A stretch of 64,000 nt of DNA from an uncultured Hyphomicrobiales bacterium (GTDB lineage: Bacteria; Pseudomonadota; Alphaproteobacteria; Rhizobiales; Beijerinckiaceae): the NCBI GenBank assembly GCA_903931945.1, contig CAIZEI010000151.1, forward strand, positions 1 through 64,000. The letters are read 5' to 3'. A model generated the notes under the pieces. That model saw nothing but the letters and a program-made list of their open reading frames with translations, was not told the origin of the DNA and did not search any database. The position numbers and the translations under genes are program-made. Each line of letters begins with the position of its first letter. Position 1 is the first letter of the stretch. Of this stretch, positions 8,823-18,103 are shown piece after piece.

Positions 8823-10543
8823 ACGAGGGATTTGAACGCATCCGCAAACAGGTTATGTGGGACCGGTTGCTTTCGCTGGTCGAGGAGCAGGCGCGCACCC
8901 TGATGCGCGTCGCCTTTTCAACGGTCGTGCGCGAGGCAGGCGATCTCTCGGCAGGCGTGTTCAACGCGCGTGGCGAAATGCTGGCGCAGGCGGTCACCGG
9001 CACGCCTGGCCATGTGAATTCCATGGCGCGTTCGGTGAAGCATTTTATCGCTGCGTTCCCTTTGCAGACAATGCGCGAAGGCGACGCCTACGTCACCAAC
9101 GATCCCTGGAAAGGCACCGGCCACCTGTTCGATTTCACTGTTGTTTCGCCAGCATTTTGCAAGGGAAAGCTGGTCGCCATTTTCGCAGCGACCGCTCATG
9201 TCGCCGATATCGGCGGCAACGGTCCGTCGCCCGATTCCCGCGATGTCTATGCGGAAGGCCTGTTCATCCCGCTCATGCCACTGGTCGTTGCGGGCCAGAT
9301 GAACGCCCAATTAATACAGATCGCGCGCGCCAACAGTCGTGAGCCAGACAAGCTCGAAGGCGATATCCACGCTCTGGTCGCCAGCAACGAAACGGGCGCC
9401 GCGCAGCTCCGCCGCATGATGAATGAATATGGACTCAGCGATATCGAGGAGTTGAGCGCGCATATTCTTGATTCGACCGACCGTTCTATGCGCGAGGCCA
9501 TCGCAGCACTGCCAAAGGGTCGGTGGACAAGCGCCATGCGCATCGACGGCTTCGACGAACCGATCGATTTTGTCGCAACGCTGACCATTGATGATGAAAA
9601 CATTTACGTCGATTTTGCGGGCAGTTCGCCAATGTCCCGGCACGGGGTGAATTGCCCGATGTGCTATGCCGACGCCTACACAACTTTTGGCGTCAAATGT
9701 ATTGTCGCGCCCGACCTGGCGCATAACCATGCGGTTCTTTCGCGCATTCACATCTCCGCGCCCGAAGGCTGCATCCTGAATGCGCCCTCGCCTGCGCCCG
9801 TCACCGCGCGGGCGATCATCGGCCAGATGCTGCCCGATACTGTGTTTGGTTGCTTCGACAAGGCGCGCGCTGGTCTTGCGCCCGCCGAAGGCACCGCCGC
9901 AAGCTGGACGCTGCGACTTGCCGCCGATCCAGGGCTGACTGGGCATCGCGGCGGAACGCGCTTTACCGCACAGAGCTTTCAAAGCGGCGGCATGGGCGCC
10001 CATCCCCTTGGCGACGGATTGGCGGCAACGCCCTTTCCCTCGGGCGTGCGCGCCATCGCGGTTGAAATCACCGAGGCGCTGACGCCGCTCGTCTTCTGGA
10101 AAAAGGAGCTGCGCCAGGATTCGGGCGGCGCCGGGCGCATGCGCGGCGGAATGGGCCAATCGATTGAGGTCGGCAGCCGCGAAGATGCGCCTTTCGCTGT
10201 GTTCGCCCGATTCGAACGGGTCGAAAATCCGGCGCGGGGCCGAGCAGGCGGCGGAGATGGCGCAGCGGGCGTTGTGCGGTTGAAATCAGGCGCAGTTCTC
10301 GCGTCCAAGGGTCTGCACATCGTTCCGGCTGGCGACCGTCTCTCGCTGGAAATGCCCGGCGGCGGCGGCTATGGAAACCCGGAAACACGCGATCCCGTGG
10401 CCGTCCAGCAGGATGTCCGCAACGGCTATATCAGCGCGGACGCCGCGCACAATGTTTACAAGGTCGCCATGAATCAACGTGGCGAAGTGGATATGGCCGC
10501 GACAAAAACAATGCGCGAACTCGGCGAAACCAGGCCCGAGTGA
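8819..10543 (+). CDS. Hydantoinase B/oxoprolinase family protein (HyuB family)
   Basis: 'GEMLAQAVTGTPGHVNSMARSVKHFI', 'GDAYVTNDPWKGTGHLFDFTVVSPAF', 'AHVADIGG', 'MPGGGGYGNP'. ATGA overlap with the A subunit. Confidence 0.92.
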   Translation: MNEGFERIRKQVMWDRLLSLVEEQARTLMRVAFSTVVREAGDLSAGVFNARGEMLAQAVTGTPGHVNSMARSVKHFIAAFPLQTMREGDAYVTNDPWKGTGHLFDFTVVSPAFCKGKLVAIFAATAHVADIGGNGPSPDSRDVYAEGLFIPLMPLVVAGQMNAQLIQIARANSREPDKLEGDIHALVASNETGAAQLRRMMNEYGLSDIEELSAHILDSTDRSMREAIAALPKGRWTSAMRIDGFDEPIDFVATLTIDDENIYVDFAGSSPMSRHGVNCPMCYADAYTTFGVKCIVAPDLAHNHAVLSRIHISAPEGCILNAPSPAPVTARAIIGQMLPDTVFGCFDKARAGLAPAEGTAASWTLRLAADPGLTGHRGGTRFTAQSFQSGGMGAHPLGDGLAATPFPSGVRAIAVEITEALTPLVFWKKELRQDSGGAGRMRGGMGQSIEVGSREDAPFAVFARFERVENPARGRAGGGDGAAGVVRLKSGAVLASKGLHIVPAGDRLSLEMPGGGGYGNPETRDPVAVQQDVRNGYISADAAHNVYKVAMNQRGEVDMAATKTMRELGETRPE

Positions 10544-10566
10544 AGCCTTTCTGCTTTGAACGCTGC

Positions 10567-10597
10567 GCGCTATGCGCATGGGATATGTGCATAGCGC
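10567..10597 (+). terminator. Hairpin downstream of the hydantoinase B gene
   Basis: GCGCTATGC (10567-10575) pairs with GCATAGCGC (10589-10597), with extra pairing inside the loop. No strong T-tract. Confidence 0.4.
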
Positions 10598-10704
10598 CTC
10601 GCAATCCGTCGGCGATTGTGTTTATGTAGCGTGCGCCTTCACGGCGAATCAGTTTCCGCGCCAGCGCGCGGCTCCGTTCCCATCAGACCGGTCGCGAAAA
10701 TAGC

Positions 10705-12072
10705 TTGAGCAAATCTCCCTGGCAGTTCCGGCCGCGCGGCAAACAGCCCGAGCCCACACCGCCGCCTCCCGGTCTGGCCGCCCGTCAGGCAGCCGCCCTG
10801 ATTCTTGCCGATGTGGCGGGTCAGGGCGTCAGTCTCGACGAATCATTCGAGCCCGACAGTCCGAGCGCGCGTCTTGCGGAGCTTGATCCACGCGACCGCG
10901 CGTTGACGCGCTCGATCGTTGTGACCTCCTTTCGCAGGCTGGGAACCATCCGCCTCGCACTCGCCCGGTTCATCGAAAAGGGACTCCCGCGCAAAGCTCA
11001 TTCGCTCGAATGGACCCTGGTTGGCGCAGCGGCGCAGATTTTGTTTCTCGATACGCCGGACCATGCAGCGGTCGATCTGGCGGTCCATTCCATCAAGAGC
11101 GATCCCCGCACCGCCCCGTTTGCAGCGCTGGCCAACGCGGTCCTGCGCAATATCGCCCGTCAGGCCGACGAACTGCGCACGCCCGAAGATCCTTTCGCGG
11201 ATACGCCCAACTGGCTCGCCGCCCGCTGGCGCGCGCATTATGGCGAAGCAACAGCGCGCGCAATCGCGCTGGCGCATCGCGAGGAGCCAACGCTCGATTT
11301 GACAGTGCGGAGCGAGCCGGAAGCCTGGGCCCAACGCCTTGGCGGAATTGTGCTGCCCACAAAATCGTTGCGTCTGGACACGCACGCCCCGGTTTCTGAA
11401 TTGTCCGGTTACGACGAGGGACAATGGTGGGTGCAGGATGCGGCGGCCAGTCTGCCGGCGCGCCTGCTGCGTGTAGAACCTGGCATGCGCGTCGCCGATC
11501 TTTGCGCGGCGCCTGGCGGCAAGACAGCCCAACTCGCGGCTGCCGGCGCCCAGGTGATGGCGCTGGATCGCTCGGCTGGCCGACAAAAGCGCTTGGCGGC
11601 CAATCTCTCGCGCCTTAATCTGTCTGCGGATATCAGGGTCGGCGACACGCTGACGGCGGAACTGGGCGTTTTCGACGCCGTCTTGCTCGACGCGCCCTGC
11701 ACGGCAACCGGGACTATCCGGCGACACCCAGATGTCGCATGGAACAAATTTGCCGGCGATGTCACCACCTTGTCGGCGCTGCAAACCCGTATGATCGACC
11801 GCGCCATCGCCATGCTGCGACCGGGCGGGTATCTTGTCTATTGCGTCTGTTCGCTGGAGCCGGAAGAGGGCGAACAACGGATTGCCGCCCTGCTGCGACG
11901 CAATCCCGATATAATCAGGTCGCCCGTCGATGCGCAGGAAATCGGCGGCCTGACGCAATGCGTAACCGCCGAAGGCGATCTGCGCACGTTGCCCTCGCAT
12001 TTGCCAAATGAAAATCCTCGCCACGCAGGACTTGACGGATTCTTTGCCGCCCGTTTGAAAAGGCGCGGATAG
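10705..12072 (+). CDS. rsmB: 16S rRNA (cytosine-C5) methyltransferase, RsmB/NOP family
   Basis: TTG start; NusB-like N-terminus, then 'MRVADLCAAPGGKTAQLAAAGAQVMALDRS', 'DAVLLDAPCTATGTIRRHPDVAW', 'LVYCVCSLEPEEGE'. Confidence 0.93.
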   Translation: MSKSPWQFRPRGKQPEPTPPPPGLAARQAAALILADVAGQGVSLDESFEPDSPSARLAELDPRDRALTRSIVVTSFRRLGTIRLALARFIEKGLPRKAHSLEWTLVGAAAQILFLDTPDHAAVDLAVHSIKSDPRTAPFAALANAVLRNIARQADELRTPEDPFADTPNWLAARWRAHYGEATARAIALAHREEPTLDLTVRSEPEAWAQRLGGIVLPTKSLRLDTHAPVSELSGYDEGQWWVQDAAASLPARLLRVEPGMRVADLCAAPGGKTAQLAAAGAQVMALDRSAGRQKRLAANLSRLNLSADIRVGDTLTAELGVFDAVLLDAPCTATGTIRRHPDVAWNKFAGDVTTLSALQTRMIDRAIAMLRPGGYLVYCVCSLEPEEGEQRIAALLRRNPDIIRSPVDAQEIGGLTQCVTAEGDLRTLPSHLPNENPRHAGLDGFFAARLKRRG

Positions 12073-12197
12073 AACAGTTTCGAGCGAAGCAGGAACCGGT
12101 TTCGCTCCGGACGATTGCTCCACAATCGGCGGGAGTAATGCGTAAAAGAGTGACCCTGGATGCATTTTTCGATCCGACCTGATCTGAAAATGTTCTA
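12070..12197. repeat. Putative interspersed repeat with imperfect terminal inverted repeats
   Basis: TAGAACAGTTTC (12070-12081) and GAAAATGTTCTA (12186-12197) are inverted with one mismatch. The interior (CGAGCGAAGCAGGAACCGGTTTCGCTCCGGACG ... GATCCGACCTGATCTGAAAATGTTCTAGA) resembles a short repeat I recall from Rhizobiales intergenic regions. Confidence 0.55.
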
Positions 12198-12285
12198 GAA
12201 TTCATGGACTTTTGTAGGTAAGGCTGAGTTGCGTGTGGGGTAAAATGCAAATTAAACCGGGCAGATGCGTCGGCGGCCCTTGTAA

Positions 12286-14025
12286 ATGTCAATATTTGGC
12301 CAGCCATCGGGAGGCGCCGGAATCTTGATGCGGACCTCGCTTGCCGAACGTCTTTACATCTCGCGATTGATTGCGCGCGAAGCCCTGAGGCGGCTGCTGC
12401 ATGGACTGGCTTGCCCCCGGCGCAACATCTCGCGCTGGTTTGCCCGGATACCCAGACGGTTGTTGATTGCGCCATCGGACATCCGCACCGCCGACCCCAC
12501 AATTGCCGATGATATCTACGCCGGCTATTTTTCCTTCGCAGGCAAGATCATCAACACACACGGCTGCAGCCCGTTCGAAACCCCGCCCCCCTCTCAGGCC
12601 TGGTCGGATACGCTGGAAGGCTTTGGCTGGCTGCGGCATCTGCGCGCCGCCGATACGCCACTGTCGCGCGCCAATGCGCGGGCGCTCGTGACGGACTGGC
12701 TGGATTGGGCGAATCGCGGGCGCGCCAATTGGACGCAGCCTGTTGCCTCCCGACGCGTTCTTTCATGGCTGAGCCACTCGCCGCTCATTCTGGAGGATGC
12801 GGATATAGGATTCTACCGCCGCGTGATGAAAAGTCTTGGCCTCCATGCGGTCAACCTGCGCGACGAAGGCGGCGTGCAAAACAGCCCTGCAGAACGGCTG
12901 ACCGCGATGATTGCTGTAGCCGCGCTCGGCCTTTGCTCAGAAGGTCTTGGCGCATTGCAACGTCGGTCGACTGCAAGCCTGGCGGCGGAAATCGCGTGGC
13001 AGATATTGCCCGATGGCGGGCATATCAGCCGAAATCCACAAGTCATTCTCGATCTGTTGCTGGATCTCCTGCCATTGCGGCAAGCCTATGCCGCACGCGG
13101 ACTGGCGGCGCCAGCGTCCCTGTTGAATGCGATCGACCGGATGTTGCCGATGTTGCGCCTGTTCAGACTCGGCGATGGATCGCTGGGTTTGTTTAACGGA
13201 ATGAGCGTCACCGCGCAGCATCAGCTTGCCGCAGCGCTGGCGCATGATGAAGCGCGGGCGGCAGCGCTCCTGGATGCGCCCTATTCCGGCTATCAGAGGA
13301 TGGAGGCGCAGGACGCCATACTGATTATGGACGCGGGTCTGCCGCCAAAATCTGCATTTTCATGCGCTGCCCATGCAGGTTGCCTCGCATTTGAGTTTTC
13401 AACCGGTGGTTATCGTCTGATTGTCAATTGCGGTGCGCCAGCGGCAAATTACTCGGCCTCGCGGCCAGCGGCGCGATTGTCGGCAGCCCATTCCACACTT
13501 TCGCTTGGCGATACATCTTCATGCAAATTTGCCGAAGACGGCGGCGCGATGCGTTTGATCGCGGGCCAGATCGTTTCTGGACCGCGCCATATCTCCGTCA
13601 GCCGGACAGAAAGCGTCGATGATAGTATTATTTCGGCCTCGCATGACGGATATGCGCCAGCGTTCGGACTGATCCACCAGCGCACACTCGCTCTGTCGCG
13701 AGACGGCGCCAGCCTGTGCGGATGCGATAGCCTCGTTGCAACGGACCGCAGCGCAAAACCTGCACCCTGTGCGATACGCTTTCACCTGCATCCAGCGACC
13801 CGGCTCGAAGCCCTGCCCGACGGAGACATCATTATCGACCTGCCTGACGGCGCGCGCTGGCTGTTTCGCGCCAACGCGCCCGCTTCACTCGAGGAAAGCA
13901 TCTTTTTCGCAAATCTGGACCGGCCACGCAGCAGCCGACAGATTCTCATCCAGATCCAGGCTGGCGATGCAACATCCGTAGACTGGTCATTTGACCGGGT
14001 CGGGGACCACGCGCAGAACGAATGA
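12286..14025 (+). CDS. Heparinase II/III family protein
   Basis: 579 aa; 'FGWLRHLRAADTPLSRANARALVTDWLDWANR...', toroid-like N-half and 'FEFSTGGYRLIVNCGAPA...HSTLSLGDTSSCKF' typical of heparinase II/III C-domains. Start could be the ATG at 12328. Confidence 0.85.
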   Translation: MSIFGQPSGGAGILMRTSLAERLYISRLIAREALRRLLHGLACPRRNISRWFARIPRRLLIAPSDIRTADPTIADDIYAGYFSFAGKIINTHGCSPFETPPPSQAWSDTLEGFGWLRHLRAADTPLSRANARALVTDWLDWANRGRANWTQPVASRRVLSWLSHSPLILEDADIGFYRRVMKSLGLHAVNLRDEGGVQNSPAERLTAMIAVAALGLCSEGLGALQRRSTASLAAEIAWQILPDGGHISRNPQVILDLLLDLLPLRQAYAARGLAAPASLLNAIDRMLPMLRLFRLGDGSLGLFNGMSVTAQHQLAAALAHDEARAAALLDAPYSGYQRMEAQDAILIMDAGLPPKSAFSCAAHAGCLAFEFSTGGYRLIVNCGAPAANYSASRPAARLSAAHSTLSLGDTSSCKFAEDGGAMRLIAGQIVSGPRHISVSRTESVDDSIISASHDGYAPAFGLIHQRTLALSRDGASLCGCDSLVATDRSAKPAPCAIRFHLHPATRLEALPDGDIIIDLPDGARWLFRANAPASLEESIFFANLDRPRSSRQILIQIQAGDATSVDWSFDRVGDHAQNE

Positions 14026-14076
14026 ATTCAGTCCAGAAAACCGGCATCGAAGTCAGTGCGCCCACGATGTCGACGA

Positions 14077-15090
14077 TTATTTTTTGATCGCGCCAAGTTT
14101 CGCAAGAGCATTTCGCATGGGTTCGGGATCAACGATCCGATCGATCGGAACCACGTTCCGGATGTAGCCGCGCGACGCGAAGAACCTCTCCATATCGAGT
14201 ATGGATTCAGGGAGGATGGCGCCGTTGGCGTTGACCTCCGCCCAGGCCGTGTTCTCATAAATCGTACGATCCTTGATCGGCGTATGCTTGATCAAGCCGT
14301 CGATCATTTCCGCGCGGTCGGGGCCGTGACGCGCAGCCTCAAGATAGCAACGGGCGCCCTTCAGATAGGCGAGCGAGAACCGATTGAGGACATCGCGATT
14401 TTTAGCCGCCCAGTCAGAATTGTAAAACATACCGCTGATTTCGAATGGTTGTTTGGCGACATCGTCCGGATTGAGAAACCGGACGGCGCCAGCGCGGACG
14501 GCGTTCTCGTCCAGTGGCGGAACTAGAACAGCGCCGTCAATCGCGCCATTGACAATCGCCAGAACAGTTTCGGGCATCCCGAGACTTTTCATTTCGACAT
14601 CGTCGATGTTGAGTCCACCCGATTCGAGAATTTTCGCAGTCTCATATTCGGTCTGTGAGCCGGCGCCCGTCGTGGCAAGCGTCAAGCCCTTCAAATCCTT
14701 GATGCCCTTGACGCGCGCAAACACATCCTTGCGCAGAACGAGGGAATGATAGGCAGGCGTCTGTGCGCGGTTGGCGAAATAACGCACCGGCATTCCATCG
14801 CCAATCGCGTTAAACAAAGCTGCGCTCATGCCGCCGCCCATCAACTGGATGTCTCCACGCGCGATCAGTGGCGTCATATCGGCGCCCGAGCGGAACGGCG
14901 TAATCTCGACATCGAGACCCTGTTCGCGGAAATATCCGCGTTCGATCGCGCAAATCAGGGGGCCGTCGCCAATTGTCGGCACCGATCCGACAACAAGCCT
15001 CGTTTGAGGGATATCTGTTTGAGAATGCGCTGCGACCGACAGAAGCGTGGTCAAAGCCATGCCGGCGATGGCGTATAAGGTCTTGCTCAC
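14077..15090 (-). CDS. ABC transporter substrate-binding protein (NMT1/THI5-like, SsuA/TauA type)
   Basis: GTG start at 15090 gives 'MSKTLYAIAGMALTTLLSVAAHS' signal peptide, then 'RLVVGSVPTIGDGPLICAIERGYFREQGLDVEITPFRSGADMTPLIARGDIQLMGGGMSAALFNAI'. Confidence 0.85.
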   Translation of the reverse strand: MSKTLYAIAGMALTTLLSVAAHSQTDIPQTRLVVGSVPTIGDGPLICAIERGYFREQGLDVEITPFRSGADMTPLIARGDIQLMGGGMSAALFNAIGDGMPVRYFANRAQTPAYHSLVLRKDVFARVKGIKDLKGLTLATTGAGSQTEYETAKILESGGLNIDDVEMKSLGMPETVLAIVNGAIDGAVLVPPLDENAVRAGAVRFLNPDDVAKQPFEISGMFYNSDWAAKNRDVLNRFSLAYLKGARCYLEAARHGPDRAEMIDGLIKHTPIKDRTIYENTAWAEVNANGAILPESILDMERFFASRGYIRNVVPIDRIVDPEPMRNALAKLGAIKK

Positions 15091-15348
15091 GCTCGTCTCC
15101 AAATCGTTCCATTGATCCGGCGTCAAGCTTACAGGAAACTGAGACGACTGGGGAATCGTCGCGAAAATCTGACATTGACCGCCTGCTGTTGCTTCGATTC
15201 GCATGAATGCGCATCGGGACGCAGAATGCCCGTACTTGGCTGATATTGCATATCCAATCCTGTCAGAAAGGCCTTCGAGACTTGCCGGAAAATGCAAAAT
15301 ACCGTAATTTCTGAGGTAACGAATCGTTGTCGATAATGGGTTACCGTC

Positions 15349-17589
15349 ATGAATGTAGCTCCTCCAGTTGGCTGGCAACGAAAAGTTCAGTCAATCGCCC
15401 CGGAGAAAAGCGGCTTCGATGTCAAGGCGATCATCGGGCTTCTTGTCCGGCGTTCGCGGCAGATTATCGCCGTGCCTGTTGTCGCAATGACGCTCGCTGG
15501 ATGCCTCACGCTGGTCTTGCCGCCGCGATATACGGCGACTGTCCAGATTTTGCTTGATCCCAAGCGTTCCGGCGCCATCGGCTCAGATGGCGAGTTTTCG
15601 AACGCAGTCGTCGATACAATCAAAATCAACAGCGTCACGTCCGTCATTCAATCGCAGGATCTGCTCGAACGCGTTGTGAAATCGGAGAAGCTGTCGGACC
15701 TGCAGGACTATTCGGATGGCGGTATGAGCGGATCGATCTTCCGGAGAATATCTGCATTCGTTCTGGGATCGACGCCGCAAGCGGCAAACGACGCGCTGAA
15801 AATCGCGCGGGCGGTCGACAGGGTGAAAGCCGGCCTGGCAATTACACGCGACGGCTTTACCTATGTCATCAGTGTGAATTTTACCGCGCGCGATCCCGCG
15901 CTTGCGGCGCGCATCGCCAAATCGATCGGCGACACCTATCTGAACGATCAACTTGAAGCCAAATACGATTCCATCCATAGGGCGTCGCTCTGGCTGGCCG
16001 ACCGTTTGCATGATCTTGGCGCCGACCTCAAACAGAGCGAGGAGAATGTCGCAAAAATTCGCCAGACCTACGGGTTGACGGAAGGCGCAACCTCAACCGT
16101 CGATCGGCAGCAGGTGACTGAATACAATACACAATTGATCAATGCTCAGGCCGAACTTGTCGCCAAACAGTCGAAATTCGACCAGATTCGCCGCATTCAG
16201 CAGGAAGGCGGCGATCTCGAATCCCTGCCCGAGGTGGCCGCGTCGAGCGTGATTTCAAATCTGCGCGCGCAACAGGCTGACACCTCGCGGCAGGTTGCCG
16301 AACTCTCGCAGCGCTACGGCGCCCGCCATCCTGAAGTGCTGCGCGCCGCAGAGGCGCGGCAGTCTGTCAACAGGCAGATATCCGCCGAGGTCGGGCGCAT
16401 TGTCGCAACTTTGAAAAACGATTACGAAACCGCCAACAAGCGCGTCCAAAGCCTGCAAGCCCAGATGAACAAGTTGACGGGCGCAGACAGCGTGGCGTCC
16501 AGCGACGGCCAGGCCCGACTGACCGAGGCTATGCGCGTTGCTGAGGCTAACAAGCAATTGTACGATAATTTTCTGGGCAAATTCAAGGAATCGGAACAGA
16601 GGGAAACCTTTCAGGAAGCCGAAGCCCGCATTATCGCACAGGCTCGTGTCCCTGAAGCGGCAAGCTTTCCAAAGCTGAGTGTCTTTCTGGCTGTATCTGG
16701 CGGTCTTGGTTTTGTACTCGGTATCGGTCTGGCTGTTTTACTCGAGCAGATGGAAAGCAGTTTCACAACGGCCGGTCAGATCGAGGCGCTTCTGAAGCTT
16801 CCGGTGCTGGCGAGCATTCCGCTCATGAACTCCACCGATCTTGTGAAAGACGGCAAGGTCATCAATATTGTCGAATATGCAGCGGACAAGAAGTTCTCGC
16901 GCTTCTCGGAATCGTTCCGTTCGATCCGCGTCGCACTCACAATGGTTGATGTTGACCAACCCCCACGCGTCATCCAGTTGACATCGAGCGTTCCGGGCGA
17001 GGGCAAATCCACGCTGGCTGCTGTGCTTGCGATGTCGTCTGCACAAGCAGGCGTGAAAACCCTGCTGATCGATTGCGACTTCAGGCATCCCTCGGCGTCG
17101 CGTATTTTCAATCTGACGTCGCGTTCAGGCCTGATCGATCTTTTGCTCGGCACAGTGCGGCTTGAAGACGTGATCCATGTCGATGAGCGTTTCCCGCTCA
17201 GCGTACTGCCTGGCGGCTCAGGCGCAAAAAGTCCGCCTGACCTCATCCAGTCCAAGCGGATGCAGGAAATCGTTCAACTCGCCTCAAAGCATTTCGATCT
17301 GGTAATTATCGACAGCCCGCCGGTCGAAGTGGTTTCCGACGCGCTGGTGATTTCGGGTCTCGTTGAAAAAACGCTGTTCGTTGTGGAATGGCATGGCACC
17401 GCGCGCGAAATCATCATGCAAGCAGTCAATCACATTCATCAAGCCAATGGCAGCGTCGCTGGCGTGGTTCTGAACAAAGTCGATTTCCGTCGGATGAGCG
17501 CCTATGGATACGGTTATGGATACGGCTATGGCGATGGCTATGGATACGGGAAATATTATCGGCAGGCTGAAAAATATTACACAAATTGA
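15349..17589 (+). CDS. Exopolysaccharide polymerisation/transport protein, Wzz domain plus BY-kinase (tyrosine autokinase)
   Basis: Wzz-like N-terminus 'LTLVLPPRYTATVQILLDP', coiled coil, second TM, BY-kinase Walker A 'TSSVPGEGKSTLAAVLA', 'TLLIDCDFRHPSASRIF', 'FDLVIIDSPPVEVVSDALV', and a Tyr-rich C-terminal tail. Confidence 0.93.
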   Translation: MNVAPPVGWQRKVQSIAPEKSGFDVKAIIGLLVRRSRQIIAVPVVAMTLAGCLTLVLPPRYTATVQILLDPKRSGAIGSDGEFSNAVVDTIKINSVTSVIQSQDLLERVVKSEKLSDLQDYSDGGMSGSIFRRISAFVLGSTPQAANDALKIARAVDRVKAGLAITRDGFTYVISVNFTARDPALAARIAKSIGDTYLNDQLEAKYDSIHRASLWLADRLHDLGADLKQSEENVAKIRQTYGLTEGATSTVDRQQVTEYNTQLINAQAELVAKQSKFDQIRRIQQEGGDLESLPEVAASSVISNLRAQQADTSRQVAELSQRYGARHPEVLRAAEARQSVNRQISAEVGRIVATLKNDYETANKRVQSLQAQMNKLTGADSVASSDGQARLTEAMRVAEANKQLYDNFLGKFKESEQRETFQEAEARIIAQARVPEAASFPKLSVFLAVSGGLGFVLGIGLAVLLEQMESSFTTAGQIEALLKLPVLASIPLMNSTDLVKDGKVINIVEYAADKKFSRFSESFRSIRVALTMVDVDQPPRVIQLTSSVPGEGKSTLAAVLAMSSAQAGVKTLLIDCDFRHPSASRIFNLTSRSGLIDLLLGTVRLEDVIHVDERFPLSVLPGGSGAKSPPDLIQSKRMQEIVQLASKHFDLVIIDSPPVEVVSDALVISGLVEKTLFVVEWHGTAREIIMQAVNHIHQANGSVAGVVLNKVDFRRMSAYGYGYGYGYGDGYGYGKYYRQAEKYYTN

Positions 17590-17933
17590 AGACTGACCTG
17601 GCTGATCTCCACCATCGGAGAAAAGTGCTTCGCGATGAACCTTTAAGCCGGTCGATCTCCGAACGCAAAAGTCCTGTGCGTGTGAATCACGTTGAAAGTC
17701 CCTGCATGCAACATGCGATCGTGTGTCCGCGATGGACGAACCGGTCTCGTGCTCCGGCAAAACCCATCGAGATAAAAACATTTTGATGTCGCCCAGAATA
17801 CAATCGATCCTGGCGATCAGCGCCGTGTATCATCTTTGGGGTTTGATCTTTATTCAACAGACAGGCAGTCGCGGAAACGATATGCGGGATATCGGCCAAA
17901 GGAATCGGGTGAAGGGTGTTAAATACTCTTCCT

Positions 17934-17976
17934 CGTGGTTCGAGACGGCCCGTTCCGGGCCTCATCACCATGAGGG
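17934..17976. repeat. REP-like palindromic intergenic element
   Basis: 'CGTGGTTCGAGACGGCCCGTTCCGGGCCTCATCACCATGAGGG' resembles the alphaproteobacterial element '...GGTTCGAGACG-stem-loop-CTCACCATGAGGG'. Contains the inner palindrome GGCCCGTTCCGGGCC. Confidence 0.5.
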
Positions 17977-18103
17977 AGAGGGATTGAATCCTTTACCCGA
18001 TTGCCCTGGGATATCATCACAAATCCCTTGCCCGGCGATATTGGCGGCGTATATAGCGTTCAATGCTCTCCTCCAAGACGATGCAATGCGCAGAGCGCTG
18101 TGA

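Noticed and set aside
17586-18103. Small ORFs in the gap between the BY-kinase and GT2 genes
   Set aside because: No motifs, poor composition, overlap a REP-like palindrome; treated as non-coding.
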